Shown: positions 17,757 through 27,267 of the stretch, piece after piece | How positions within the stretch are numbered: position 1 is the first letter of the stretch | Layout of the letters: each line of letters begins with the position of its first letter | From: Streptomyces parvus | GTDB lineage: Bacteria; Actinomycetota; Actinomycetes; Streptomycetales; Streptomycetaceae | Assembly: GCF_014648875.1 (NCBI RefSeq) | Contig: NZ_BMRY01000001.1 | Coordinates: 1,037,304-1,101,303, forward strand | DNA: 64,000 bases | Direction: 5' to 3' | The notes under the pieces: generated by a model | Seen by the model: the letters and a program-made list of their open reading frames with translations, nothing else | What the model was told of the DNA's origin: nothing | Databases searched by the model: none | Made by a program: the position numbers and the translations under genes

Positions 17757-19826
17757 TCAGTCGCCGGACCGGGTGAGCTTCCCGTACGGGAGACCGGCGG
17801 CGCGTTCCTTCGAGCGGTAGTCCAGGGTGCCGTCCTCGGCGAGGCGGAAGACCAGGTCGGCCTCGGTGGTGGTGCACAGGCCGGGGGTGCTGGGGCGGTC
17901 CGGGTCGGTGGCCTCGCGGATGTTCAGCTCCTCCGCGGTGCCGGAGGCGAGGGTGCCGACGCTGTTGCAGGTGACGGTGATGCCGAGCTGCGAGATGGTC
18001 GTGCTCATCCGGACGACCTGCTCCCCGCGCTTCCCCTCGGTGAAGACGGCGGTGAGCGTGCCGTGGGGCTGACCGGTCGTCCTCTCGGTGACGGGGCCCT
18101 TCCAGGTGCCGACGTACGCCTTCGGCAGGGCGGCGGCCGGGGGCTCGCTCGCGTCAGCGCCGGATTCGGTGGGCGTCGGCTTCTCCCCGGCCGGCGGGGA
18201 GGCGGACCTCGACGGGGTCGCGGCGGCGTCGCTGCCCCGGTCCCGGTCGGCGTCGCCGCCCGGGAAGAGGCCGTCGAGCAGACCGGTGCCGATCGTGACG
18301 GCCGCGAGCGCGCCCGCCACGGCCAGGGCGACGGTGCAGCTGACGCGGCGGCCGCGCCGCTCGCCGGGGGTCTGCCGGTTCTCGGCGCTGACGGTGAGGG
18401 AGAGGCGGGGGTCGGCGCCGCGCTGCCCCGGCAGCCCGCTGCCGCCGTGGCCGCCGTGCCCACCGCCGCCGTCCTGCCGGTAGGTCCCGGCGTGCGTGGG
18501 GGGCGGGGGTGCGGTGGGCTTCGCGCGCGGGGGCGCCGGTGGCGGAGGAGGGGACGGCGTCCCGTAGACGTCGTCGTCCTGCGGATGCGGAGTCCCGTAC
18601 GCGTCGTCCTGCGGATGCGGCGCCCGGAACGGCACGTCCTGCGGCGATTCCCGGGGCGGTTCCTGGGAGGTGTCCCGCGACGCGTCCCGGGGCGCTTCCC
18701 GCAGGGCTTCCGCCGGTTGGGGTGTCCGGTTCGGCGCCTCCTGTGCGGCTTCCCGAGAACGCGGCGTCCCGTACGGCGTTTCCTGCGGGTTCACGGCGGG
18801 CGGGCCGAACTCCCCGGCCCTGCCCGGTGCGGCCTCCTCCGGCCGGGACCGGGGGCCGGGCCCCGGCCCCATCCCCGCCCCCAGCGACGCGCTGCTGAAC
18901 GGCACGGGCCCCGACTGCACCGGCGCGTCCTGCGGCTCCAGGTCCAGCAGCGCCACCGCGGACCGGCTCACCTCGCGCACCAGCCGGCCCGGCAGCCAGC
19001 CGCCCGCCACCATCGCCGCCGCCCCGCCGGGAGCGAGCGCCCGGGCGAGGTCGGCCGGGGCGGGCCGGGCCGCCGGGTCCTTGGCGAGGCAGCCCGCGAC
19101 CACGTCGCGCAGCTCGCCCTCCAGATCGCCCAGTTCGGGTTCCTCGTGGACCACCTTGTAGAGGAGTACGGCGGAGGAGTCGCCCGGGAAGGGGGCGGCG
19201 CCCGTCGCCGCGTACGCCAGGACCGCGCCCAGCGAGAAGACGTCGGCCGCGCCGGAGACGTCCCGGCCCCGGATCTGCTCGGGCGCCATGTAGCCGGGCG
19301 AGCCGACGGAGACGCCGGTGGAGGTGAGCGAGACGGTCGCGCCGAGGGCCCGCGCGATCCCGAAGTCGATGAGGCGGGGGCCGTCCAGGGCGAGCAGCAC
19401 GTTGGAGGGCTTCACATCGCGGTGGACAATGCCCTGCCCGTGGACGACGGCGAGCGCCTCGGCCAGGCCCGCGCCCAAGGTGCGTACCGCGTGTTCGGGC
19501 AGCGGGCCGTGCTCGGTGATCGCCTGGGAGAGCGGGGGCCCCGCGACGTAACCGGTGGCCACCCACGGCACCGGGGCGTCCGGGTCGGCGTCCAGGACCG
19601 GGGCCGTCCACTGGGCGCCGATGCGGCGGGCGGACTCCACCTCGCGCCGGAACCGGGCGCGGAACTGCTCGTCGAGGGCGAAGTGGGGGTGGACCACCTT
19701 GACCGCGACCGTACGTCCGCCCGCGCTGCGGCCGAGATAGACCCGGCCCATACCGCCCGCGCCGAGCCTGCCGAGCAGCCGGTAGGCACCGATGGTGTGC
19801 GGTTCGCCCGCTTCCAGCGGCTGCAT
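17757..19826 (-). CDS. Membrane Ser/Thr protein kinase with extracellular sensor-like domain
   Basis: 689 residues. A Hanks-type kinase domain covers residues 1-270: GRLGAGGMG, Lys43, HRDVKPSN with Asp137 and DFG with Asp154. Then about 200 residues of disordered linker with repeating TPYG, QEAP and HPQDD units, one membrane helix at about 490-515, and an extracellular domain ending the protein. That domain includes KAYVGTWKGPV and two Cys that could pair. It looks like a receptor kinase; ligand and targets are unknown. The ATG at 19826 is the only sensible start. Confidence 0.88.
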   Translation of the reverse strand: MQPLEAGEPHTIGAYRLLGRLGAGGMGRVYLGRSAGGRTVAVKVVHPHFALDEQFRARFRREVESARRIGAQWTAPVLDADPDAPVPWVATGYVAGPPLSQAITEHGPLPEHAVRTLGAGLAEALAVVHGQGIVHRDVKPSNVLLALDGPRLIDFGIARALGATVSLTSTGVSVGSPGYMAPEQIRGRDVSGAADVFSLGAVLAYAATGAAPFPGDSSAVLLYKVVHEEPELGDLEGELRDVVAGCLAKDPAARPAPADLARALAPGGAAAMVAGGWLPGRLVREVSRSAVALLDLEPQDAPVQSGPVPFSSASLGAGMGPGPGPRSRPEEAAPGRAGEFGPPAVNPQETPYGTPRSREAAQEAPNRTPQPAEALREAPRDASRDTSQEPPRESPQDVPFRAPHPQDDAYGTPHPQDDDVYGTPSPPPPPAPPRAKPTAPPPPTHAGTYRQDGGGGHGGHGGSGLPGQRGADPRLSLTVSAENRQTPGERRGRRVSCTVALAVAGALAAVTIGTGLLDGLFPGGDADRDRGSDAAATPSRSASPPAGEKPTPTESGADASEPPAAALPKAYVGTWKGPVTERTTGQPHGTLTAVFTEGKRGEQVVRMSTTISQLGITVTCNSVGTLASGTAEELNIREATDPDRPSTPGLCTTTEADLVFRLAEDGTLDYRSKERAAGLPYGKLTRSGD

Positions 19827-20132
19827 ATGGACTCCCCCTGTGAACCCTGTGATCCCTGCGGATGATCCCTGCGGACGGTGAAACCGTGGACGGTAATCCC
19901 TGGGGTCGGTCCGGACCCGGACCGAAGCCTAGGGGGCGCCACCGGCGTGGTCACCGGGAAACGGCCGGACCATTCCCCCTTCTCCGGTCAGGAGGGGATC
20001 TTTTCGCCCCGAGGAAAGGCGCGAATGTGTTGTTCCGCGGCCCACCATTCACTGCCCCGTGCGCCTATCCGGCAGACCTGTTCCGGGAAGGGGATAAGGG
20101 AATTCCCCCTTTCCCGGGTCAGGCCGCCGGCT
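19827..20132. other. 306-bp gap between kinase and mqnA
   Basis: It holds the kinase promoter region, with short repeats of GATCCCTGCGGA around 19,850-19,880, and the terminator of mqnA. No gene is seen. The part from about 19,980 to 20,060 is lower in GC than its surroundings. Confidence 0.5.
20083..20117 (-). terminator. mqnA terminator hairpin
   Basis: CCGGGAAGGGG pairs with CCCCCTTTCCCGG with one bulge. It lies 16 bp after the mqnA stop on the minus strand. There is no U-tract. A shorter AAGGG/CCCTT pairing within the loop is an alternative fold. Confidence 0.6.
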
Positions 20133-21023
<891 letters not shown>

Positions 21024-21207
21024 CTAGACCCGCATCCGGCCGTGGGCACCACCGGGGCCCGCGCACCCCCCTTTTCACGGGCCTCTCGCCGGTCGCCCGA
21101 CGGGTCGATCAAACCTTCGGGTGAAGTGATCTTTCCCTCTACCGCTCTCCGGAGGCTGCGTGCTAGGCTCGCCCGCAAGTTGCAGTTTGGTTTCCCTTGC
21201 AGTACAG

Positions 21208-21238
21208 AGCCTGCGGAGCATGTAACCCGCAGGCTTTT
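21208..21238 (+). promoter_or_regulatory. Terminator-like hairpin in the cold-shock gene leader
   Basis: AGCCTGCGG pairs perfectly with CCGCAGGCT around a 10-nt loop and is followed by TTTT. It lies 63 bp before the cold-shock start codon. A possible -10 (TAGGCT) is about 35 bp upstream of it. This is a rare Streptomyces hairpin with a U-tract, and it may act as an attenuator or RNA thermosensor in the leader. It could also end a small upstream RNA. Confidence 0.5.
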
Positions 21239-21300
21239 GTAGTTTTCAGACTTGTTTGCAGGTTCTGGAGCAGGGCAACCCTTTGGCCCAAGGAGGGCTT

Positions 21301-21504
21301 ATGGCTACCGGAACCGTCAAGTGGTTCAACGCTGAAAAGGGCTTCGGCTTCATCGCCCAGGACGGCGGCGGCCCGGATGTCTTCGTTCACTACTCCGCGA
21401 TCAACGCGTCCGGGTTCCGCTCCCTCGAGGAGAACCAGGTCGTGAACTTCGACGTCACTCAGGGACCCAAGGGTCCGCAGGCTGAGAACGTCACCCCGGC
21501 CTAG
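21301..21504 (+). CDS. Cold-shock protein (CspA family)
   Basis: 67 residues, a single cold-shock domain that binds single-stranded RNA/DNA. RNP1 (KGFGFI) and RNP2 (VFVHYS) are intact. A strong ribosome-binding site, AAGGAGG, is 6 nt before the ATG at 21301. It acts as an RNA chaperone and may be constitutive or cold-induced. It has an approximately 100-nt leader containing a hairpin, and a strong terminator follows. The neighbour order mqnA-csp is one I recall from other Streptomyces. Confidence 0.96.
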   Translation: MATGTVKWFNAEKGFGFIAQDGGGPDVFVHYSAINASGFRSLEENQVVNFDVTQGPKGPQAENVTPA

Positions 21505-21546
21505 TTGCCCGGGTCGGTCGATCGCGGCCGCACATAGCAGTACCCA

Positions 21547-21588
21547 AGGAGCCCCGCTCCCCCGCTTCGGCGGAGGAACGGGGCTCCT
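21547..21588 (+). terminator. Strong terminator after the cold-shock gene
   Basis: AGGAGCCCCG pairs with CGGGGCTCCT, enclosing a smaller CCGCTTCGGCGG hairpin with a UUCG tetraloop. It starts 42 bp after the stop codon. Confidence 0.85.
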
Positions 21589-21618
21589 GCCTGTATACGA
21601 CCCGCACCCCGGTACCGC

Positions 21619-21649
21619 TTGACCTTGACCCCGTGTGAAGGGGTGCAGT
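21619..21649 (+). promoter_or_regulatory. MerR-type promoter with 19-bp spacer
   Basis: A -35 TTGACC (21619-21624) and a -10-like TGCAGT (21644-21649) are separated by 19 bp. The over-long spacer is typical of MerR-controlled promoters. The spacer holds an inverted repeat, ACCCC-7 nt-GGGGT. The start codon is only 10 bp after the -10, so the transcript may be leaderless. Autoregulation by the following MerR protein is likely. Confidence 0.6.
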
Positions 21650-21658
21650 GGAGCCATC

Positions 21659-22486
21659 ATGTTCACCATCGGAGACTTCGCCAGGTACGGACGGGTGTCG
21701 CCGCGGATGCTGCGTCATTACGACGCCATCGGACTGCTGCGCCCGGACCGTACCGACCCCGCCACCGGCTACCGCCTCTACGGCGCGGCCCAGCTCGCCC
21801 GGCTCAACCGGATCATCGCGCTCAAGGACCTCGGCTTCACGCTCCAGCAGGTGGGGGCGGTCCTGGACGAGCAGGTGGGCCCGGAGGAGCTGCGCGGGAT
21901 GCTGCGGCTGCGCCGGGCGGAGCTGGCCGAGGCCGCGGCAGCGGCGACGGCGCGGCTGGCCCGGGTCGAGGCGAGGCTCCGGTCGATCGAGAGCGAGGGG
22001 CACATGCCTGCCGACGACGTCGTGATCAAGACCGTTCCGGCGGTCCGGGTGGCCGAGCTGACCGGGACGGCCGCGAGCTATCAGCCCGAGGACATCGGGC
22101 CGGTGATCGGCCCGCTGTACGAGCGGCTCTTCCCGCTCCTGGAGGGCGCGGGCGTCCGGCCCACCGGTCCCGGGATCGCCCGGTACGAGGACGAGCCCGG
22201 GGGTGGCGGCGGGATCGTCGTGCACGCCGGGGTGACGGTATCCGGCCCGGTGGGCGCGGTCGGGGACACGGGGGTGCGGGTGGTGGAGCTGCCGCCGTTC
22301 GAGGCGGCGACGATCGTGCACCGGGGCGCGATGGACGACGTGCTGCCGGCGGCCAACACCCTGGCCCGCTGGCTGGAGGCCAACGGCTACCGCTCCACGG
22401 GGTACGCCCGTGAGGTCAACCTGGAGTGCCCGCCGGACCGGGAGCGGTGGGTGACGGAACTCCAGGAGCCGGTGGCGAAGGTCTGA
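21659..22486 (+). CDS. MerR-family regulator with GyrI-like effector domain
   Basis: 275 residues. Residues 1-75 are a MerR winged helix (FTIGDFARYGRVSPRMLRHY), then a coiled coil to about 115. Residues about 120-275 form a GyrI/AraC effector-binding-like domain like that of BmrR and BltR, which bind drugs or lipophilic cations. It probably activates its own promoter, and perhaps a transport gene elsewhere. No obvious target gene is adjacent. The ATG at 21659 is preferred over one at 21635 since the promoter lies between them. Confidence 0.88.
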   Translation: MFTIGDFARYGRVSPRMLRHYDAIGLLRPDRTDPATGYRLYGAAQLARLNRIIALKDLGFTLQQVGAVLDEQVGPEELRGMLRLRRAELAEAAAAATARLARVEARLRSIESEGHMPADDVVIKTVPAVRVAELTGTAASYQPEDIGPVIGPLYERLFPLLEGAGVRPTGPGIARYEDEPGGGGGIVVHAGVTVSGPVGAVGDTGVRVVELPPFEAATIVHRGAMDDVLPAANTLARWLEANGYRSTGYAREVNLECPPDRERWVTELQEPVAKV

Positions 22487-22494
22487 GGCGGCCG

Positions 22495-22581
22495 CCTGTA
22501 CGGGGAGGGGGCGCGGTCTCCTTCCCGTACGGGCGGGGGCACGGCCTCCTCCCCGTACAGGCGGGGGCACGGGCCCTCTCC
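22495..22581. repeat. Three imperfect tandem repeats, about 29 bp
   Basis: Units begin at 22495 (CCTGTACGGGGAGGGGGCGC), 22525 (CCGTACGGGCGGGGGCACGG) and 22553 (CCGTACAGGCGGGGGCACGG), each ending in a CTCC-type run. They fill the gap between the convergent MerR and amidohydrolase genes. They could fold as terminators or be simple slippage products. Confidence 0.6.
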
Positions 22582-22599
22582 CCGTTACCCGCCGCAGGC

Positions 22600-23820
22600 T
22601 CAAGGGCCCGCCCAGAGCCCGTCCTCCGTGAGTCCCAGCAGTTCAATAGCGTTGCCGCGGACGATCCGGTCGATGACGTCCGGGGCGAGGTGGCCCATCT
22701 GCTCCTCGCCGACCTCGCGGGAGCGGGGCCAGGTGGAGTCGGAGTGCGGGTAGTCCGTCTCGTAGAGGACGTTGCCGACGCCGATCGCGTCGAGGTTCTT
22801 CAGCCCGAAGGCGTCGTCGAAGAAGCAGCCGTAGACGTGCTCGGCGAAGAGTTCGGAAGGCGGGCGGTGAACCTTGTCGGCGACGCCGCCCCAGGCGCGG
22901 TTCTCCTCCCAGACCACGTCGGCGCGTTCCAGGATGTAGGGGATCCAGCCGATCTGCCCCTCCGCGTACATGATCCTGAGGTTGGGGAAGCGTTCGAACT
23001 TGCCGCTCATCAGCCAGTCGACCATCGAGAAGCAGCAGTTGGCGAAGGTGATGGTGGAGCCGACGGCGGGCGGGGCGTCGGCGGAGGTGGACGGCATCCG
23101 CGACGAGGAACCGATGTGCATGGCGATGACGGTGCCCGTCTCGTCGCAGGCCGCGAGGAGCGGATCCCAGTCGTCCGCATGTATGGACGGAAGCCCGAGA
23201 TGGGGAGGTATCTCGGAGAACGCGACGGCGCGCACGCCCCGCGCGGCATTGCGCCGCACCTCGGCGGCGGCGAGCTCCGCGTCCCACAGCGGGATGAGAG
23301 TGAGCGGGATGAGGCGGCCGTGCGCCTCGGGGCCGCACCACTCCTCGACCATCCAGTCGTTGTACGCGCGCACGCCGAGGAGCCCCAGCTCGCGGTCCTT
23401 GGCCTCGGTGAAGGTCTGTCCGCAGAACCGCGGGAAGGTCGGGAAACAGAGCGCCGACTGGACGTGGTTGACGTCCATGTCGGCGAGCCGGTCCGGGACC
23501 GAGAAGGAGCCGGGACGCATCTGCTCGTAGGTGATGATCTCCAGCTTGATCTCGTCCCTGTCGTAGCCGACGGCCGTGTCCAGGCGGGTGAGCGGCCGGT
23601 GCAGGTCCTCGTACACCCACCAGTCGCCGACCGGCCCGTCGTCGCCCCTGGCGCCCATGACGGGCGCGAACTTTCCCCCGAGGAAGGTCATTTCCTTCAG
23701 GGGCGCGCGGACGATGCGCGGGCCGGAGTCGGCGTACTTGGACGGGAGCCGGTCCCGCCAGACATGAGCGGGCTCCACCGTGTGGTCGTCCACCGAGATG
23801 ATCTTCGGGAAGGTCTCCAT
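22600..23820 (-). CDS. Amidohydrolase-2 family metal-dependent hydrolase/decarboxylase
   Basis: 406 residues of the TIM-barrel amidohydrolase-2 family, which includes ACMSD-type decarboxylases and ring-cleavage hydrolases. Visible features are the N-terminal SVDDHTVEP in place of the usual DxHxH, AMHIGSSS in the barrel and ETDYPHSDSTWP near the C-terminus (conserved metal-site Asp). The substrate is unknown. The ATG at 23820 is chosen; GTG at 23829 is possible. A CTGACGAACCGTCAG palindrome lies 22 bp upstream of the start, so the gene probably belongs to the same regulon as the CoA-metabolism genes to the right. Confidence 0.82.
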   Translation of the reverse strand: METFPKIISVDDHTVEPAHVWRDRLPSKYADSGPRIVRAPLKEMTFLGGKFAPVMGARGDDGPVGDWWVYEDLHRPLTRLDTAVGYDRDEIKLEIITYEQMRPGSFSVPDRLADMDVNHVQSALCFPTFPRFCGQTFTEAKDRELGLLGVRAYNDWMVEEWCGPEAHGRLIPLTLIPLWDAELAAAEVRRNAARGVRAVAFSEIPPHLGLPSIHADDWDPLLAACDETGTVIAMHIGSSSRMPSTSADAPPAVGSTITFANCCFSMVDWLMSGKFERFPNLRIMYAEGQIGWIPYILERADVVWEENRAWGGVADKVHRPPSELFAEHVYGCFFDDAFGLKNLDAIGVGNVLYETDYPHSDSTWPRSREVGEEQMGHLAPDVIDRIVRGNAIELLGLTEDGLWAGP

Positions 23821-23841
23821 GCGTTCCACGGTAGCGCCGAT

Positions 23842-23856
23842 CTGACGAACCGTCAG
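23842..23856. promoter_or_regulatory. Regulon palindrome 1, upstream of amidohydrolase
   Basis: CTGACGAACCGTCAG is a perfect 6-3-6 inverted repeat. It is the first of seven copies of CTGACGnnnCGTCAG in the window. It sits 22 bp before the amidohydrolase ATG, overlapping the expected promoter, so it is most likely a repressor operator. Confidence 0.75.
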
Positions 23857-24109
23857 CTACTGTGCGGGCATTCGCGACGGGCAGGGAACGGGCACGGTTC
23901 CCGAATCGTTGTCGAGGGCTTGTGCAGAGCGTCACCCACTGCTGACGAGTCCGCCCGAGACAAGGCAGACTGTTGAGCGCGATACCAGCGGTACCGCGCC
24001 ATCCGGATGCACACCGCACTTCGGCGCAGGACGGACATCCGGGCGTGGGCACCGCCGGCAGGATCCGCAGACGAGCGGGACCGGCAGGCGAGCAGGACAG
24101 GGGGCGTCA

Positions 24110-27073
24110 ATGGACCGTGACAGCGGGCCACGCATGCGCGTACCGGAGCAGCGTGCTCCGGAGAAACCGGGTACGGCGGAAGCTCTCAGGTTCACCGTGC
24201 TGGGCCCCGTACGGGCCTGGCGGGGCTCGGAGCTGCTCTCCTCCGGCTCACCCCAGCAGCGCGCCCTGCTGACCGCGCTGTTGCTGCGCGAGGGCCGGAC
24301 GGCCACCGCGGGCGAGCTGATCGACGCGTTCTGGGGCGAGGACCCGCCCTCGCAGGCGCTGGCCACGATCCGGACGTACGCCTCCCGGCTGCGCAAGATC
24401 CTCGGCCAGGACACGTTGGTGAGCGAGTCCGGCGGATACGCGATCCGGACCGACCGGGGCGCGCTGGACCTGACCCTGGCCCAGGACCTGGCGGCCGAGG
24501 CGGAGAAGGCGCGGGCTGCCGGGGACCGGTGCCAGGCCCGGACGCTGATCAACAAGGTGCTGGGCCTGTGGGACGGCGAGGCGCTGGCCTCCGTGCCCGG
24601 CCCGTACGCGGACAACCAGCGGACCCGACTGGAAGAGTGGCGGCTCCAGCTCACCGAGACGCGGCTCGATCTGGACCTGGAGGTCGGCTGCCACGCGGAG
24701 GCGGTCTCCGAGCTGACCGCGCTGACCGCGGCGCACCCGCTGCGGGAGCGGCTGCGGGAGCTGCTGATGGTGGCGCTGTACCGCAGCGGCCGGCAGGCGG
24801 AGGCGCTCGCGGTGTACGCGGACACGCGGCGGCTCCTCGCGGAGGAACTGGGCGTGGACCCGCGCCCCGAACTGGCCCAGCTCCAGCAGCGGATCCTGCG
24901 CGCGGACGAGGAGCTGGCCCGCCCGGCGGACGAACCGGCGCCCGCGCCGGCGCCGTTGAAGCCGGCGCAGCTCCCGGCCACCGTGCCCGACTTCACCGGG
25001 CGCTCCGCGTTCGTGTCGGAGCTGGGCAGCCGGCTGGCGACGGCGGAGGGCTCGGTCATGGCGGTCTCCGCGGTGGCGGGGATCGGCGGGGTCGGCAAGA
25101 CCACCCTGGCGGTCCACGTCGCGCACCACGCCCGCCGGCACTTCCCGGACGGGCAGCTGTACGTCGACCTCCAGGGCGCGGGGGCGCGGGCGGCCGAGCC
25201 GGAGACGGTCCTCGGCTCGTTCCTGCGCGCCCTGGGCACGGCGGACTCGGCGATCCCGGACACGCTGGACGAGCGGGCGGCGCTGTACCGCTCGGCGCTG
25301 GACGGCCGCCGCATCCTGATCCTCCTGGACAACGCCCATGACGCGGCCCAGATCCGCCCGTTGCTGCCCGGTACGCCGGGGTGCGCGGCGCTGGTGACGA
25401 GCCGGGTGCGGATGGTGGACCTGGCCGGGGCGCATCTGGTGGACCTGGACGTGATGTCGCCGGAGGAGGCGCTGGCTCTCTTCACCCGGATCGTCGGCGC
25501 GGAGCGGGTGGGCGCGGAGCGCGATGCGGCCCTCGACGTGGTGGCCGCGTGCGGCTTCCTGCCCCTGGCCATCCGCATCGCCGCCTCCCGCCTGGCGGCG
25601 CGCCGCACGTGGACGGTGTCGGTCCTCGCCGCGAAGCTCGCCGACGAGCGGCGCCGACTGGACGAGCTCCAGGCGGGGGACCTCGCGGTGAAGGCCACGT
25701 TCGAACTCGGCTACGGCCAACTGGAACCGGCCCAGGCCCGCGCCTTCCGCCTCCTGGGCCTCGCGGACGGCCCGGACATCTCCCTGGCCGCGGCCGCCGC
25801 CCTGCTGAACCTGGACCCGCACGAGGCGGAGGACCTCCTGGAGGCCCTGGTCGACACGAGCCTGGTGGAGTCCGCCGCCCCGGGCCGCTACCGCTACCAC
25901 GACCTGGTCCGCCTCTACGCGCGTGCGTGCGCGGAGCGGGACGAGGAGGCGGTGGAGCGGGAGTCGGCGTTGTCGCGGCTGCTGGACTTCTATCTGGCTA
26001 CGGCGGCGGGGGTGTATGCGCTGGAGCGGCCGGGGGACCGGACCGTGGACCACCTGGAAGTGACAGAGTACGAGGGATTGTCCTTCACTGATCACAAGCG
26101 CGCCCTCGACTGGCTCTACGCGGAGGCGGGCTGTCTGCTTGCCTGCGTGCAGCAGAACCGTGACGCAGCGTCGGTCCGGCGGGCTGTGGGCCTTCTGCTG
26201 GCTTCGAAGGATCTCGCCGAGTCCGGTGCGAACGCGCGTCAGTTCGAGTCCGCGGCCACCGTCGTCAGGGACGCGGCTGTGGACGTCGGCGACCCGTACG
26301 CGGAGGCTCGGGCGCGGACAACGCTCGCGCAGGTGCACAGCATGGCCGGTCGTTTCGGCGAGGCGGAGGACGAGGCTCGCAGAGCCATGTCACTGGCCCC
26401 GTCGGTGGACGACGTGTGGACGCACTGCAATGCGCCGAACGAGCTGGGAATCATCGCCGGTTACCGAAACCAGCAGGTCGAGGCCGAGACTCTGCTGAGG
26501 CAGGCATGCACGTCGTTTCGCGCAGACGGGAACCAAGCTGGGGAGGCCAGTGCTCTGTGCAACCTCTCCCGCGTCCATCTCGCCATGGGTCGTACCGACA
26601 GTGCGGTGAAGCTGGCAGAGGAGGGCGTGGCTCTCTACAACCGCATGGGCCTCACTCTGCGGCTGGCGAACGGCCGCTACGCCTTGGGGCTGGCCCTGGC
26701 ACGTGCGAACCGGCCGGAAGAGGCGGTGGGGCGGCTCACCGAAGCCCTGTCCGTGTTCCGGGAAAGCCGTCAGCGTCTCTGGGAGGGAATGACGCTGTTC
26801 CGTCTGGCCGAGGTACAACTCACCGCAGAGCAACCGGCACAAGCGGCCGCCCTGGCAGAGCAGGCGCTCACCGTGTTGCTCCACATAGGCGGAGAGTGGC
26901 GCCGCGCCAATGTGCTCACTGTGCTGGGCCAGGCGCTGCATGGCATAGGACAGGCTGACCGGGCACAGGTCTGCTGGCGGGAGGCGCTCTCCGTCTTCGA
27001 CCAACTGAAGGCTCCTGAAGGCGAGTCCGTCTCCCTGCTGCTCTCCTCGACGAGGTCCCCCAGCGAGGGCTGA
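24110..27073 (+). CDS. afsR: AfsR, SARP-type global regulator with NB-ARC and TPR domains
   Basis: 987 residues. Domain order: winged-helix OmpR-like DNA-binding (about 20-115), BTAD (about 120-265), a NB-ARC ATPase with P-loop GIGGVGKTT near 322-330 and Walker B ILILLDNAHD near 405, and a TPR C-terminal half (about 690-980). This matches AfsR, which is phosphorylated by AfsK and activates afsS to promote secondary metabolism. The downstream afsS and nearby afsK make the assignment strong. The ATG at 24110 has AGGGGG upstream; an ATG at 24134 is possible. The last about 1 kb is slightly less GC-biased than the first part. Confidence 0.93.
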   Translation: MDRDSGPRMRVPEQRAPEKPGTAEALRFTVLGPVRAWRGSELLSSGSPQQRALLTALLLREGRTATAGELIDAFWGEDPPSQALATIRTYASRLRKILGQDTLVSESGGYAIRTDRGALDLTLAQDLAAEAEKARAAGDRCQARTLINKVLGLWDGEALASVPGPYADNQRTRLEEWRLQLTETRLDLDLEVGCHAEAVSELTALTAAHPLRERLRELLMVALYRSGRQAEALAVYADTRRLLAEELGVDPRPELAQLQQRILRADEELARPADEPAPAPAPLKPAQLPATVPDFTGRSAFVSELGSRLATAEGSVMAVSAVAGIGGVGKTTLAVHVAHHARRHFPDGQLYVDLQGAGARAAEPETVLGSFLRALGTADSAIPDTLDERAALYRSALDGRRILILLDNAHDAAQIRPLLPGTPGCAALVTSRVRMVDLAGAHLVDLDVMSPEEALALFTRIVGAERVGAERDAALDVVAACGFLPLAIRIAASRLAARRTWTVSVLAAKLADERRRLDELQAGDLAVKATFELGYGQLEPAQARAFRLLGLADGPDISLAAAAALLNLDPHEAEDLLEALVDTSLVESAAPGRYRYHDLVRLYARACAERDEEAVERESALSRLLDFYLATAAGVYALERPGDRTVDHLEVTEYEGLSFTDHKRALDWLYAEAGCLLACVQQNRDAASVRRAVGLLLASKDLAESGANARQFESAATVVRDAAVDVGDPYAEARARTTLAQVHSMAGRFGEAEDEARRAMSLAPSVDDVWTHCNAPNELGIIAGYRNQQVEAETLLRQACTSFRADGNQAGEASALCNLSRVHLAMGRTDSAVKLAEEGVALYNRMGLTLRLANGRYALGLALARANRPEEAVGRLTEALSVFRESRQRLWEGMTLFRLAEVQLTAEQPAQAAALAEQALTVLLHIGGEWRRANVLTVLGQALHGIGQADRAQVCWREALSVFDQLKAPEGESVSLLLSSTRSPSEG

Positions 27074-27079
27074 CAGCAC

Positions 27080-27101
27080 GTTCATCGTTCGTTTATCGAC
27101 G
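27080..27101 (+). promoter_or_regulatory. AfsR/PhoP-type direct repeat in the afsS promoter
   Basis: GTTCATCGTTC and GTTTATCGACG are adjacent 11-nt direct repeats. They resemble the AfsR binding site, which overlaps PhoP boxes, upstream of afsS in S. coelicolor. The position, right after afsR and 170-190 bp before the afsS ATG, fits. A poorly defined -10 would lie about 27107-27112. Confidence 0.65.
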
Positions 27102-27189
27102 GCGTGCAGTCTTGCTCCCGTCGACACGTCGCGTCGGGGGGCAGACGTTTCGGCAGTGGAACCGAGCACTAAGGTGAACGGCTCTGAAT

Positions 27190-27229
27190 AGCCCGTCCGG
27201 CAGCCCACGGGGGAGCAGCCGGACGGGCT
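27190..27229 (+). promoter_or_regulatory. Perfect 12-bp hairpin in the afsS leader
   Basis: AGCCCGTCCGGC pairs perfectly with GCCGGACGGGCT around a 16-nt loop. It sits between the AfsR boxes and the afsS start (38 bp before it). It would be in the afsS 5' leader if transcription starts at the AfsR-dependent promoter. It might terminate afsR read-through or attenuate afsS. Confidence 0.65.
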
Positions 27230-27267
27230 TCGCCAACCATCCACGCACCGAGTAACGGAGTTCACCC

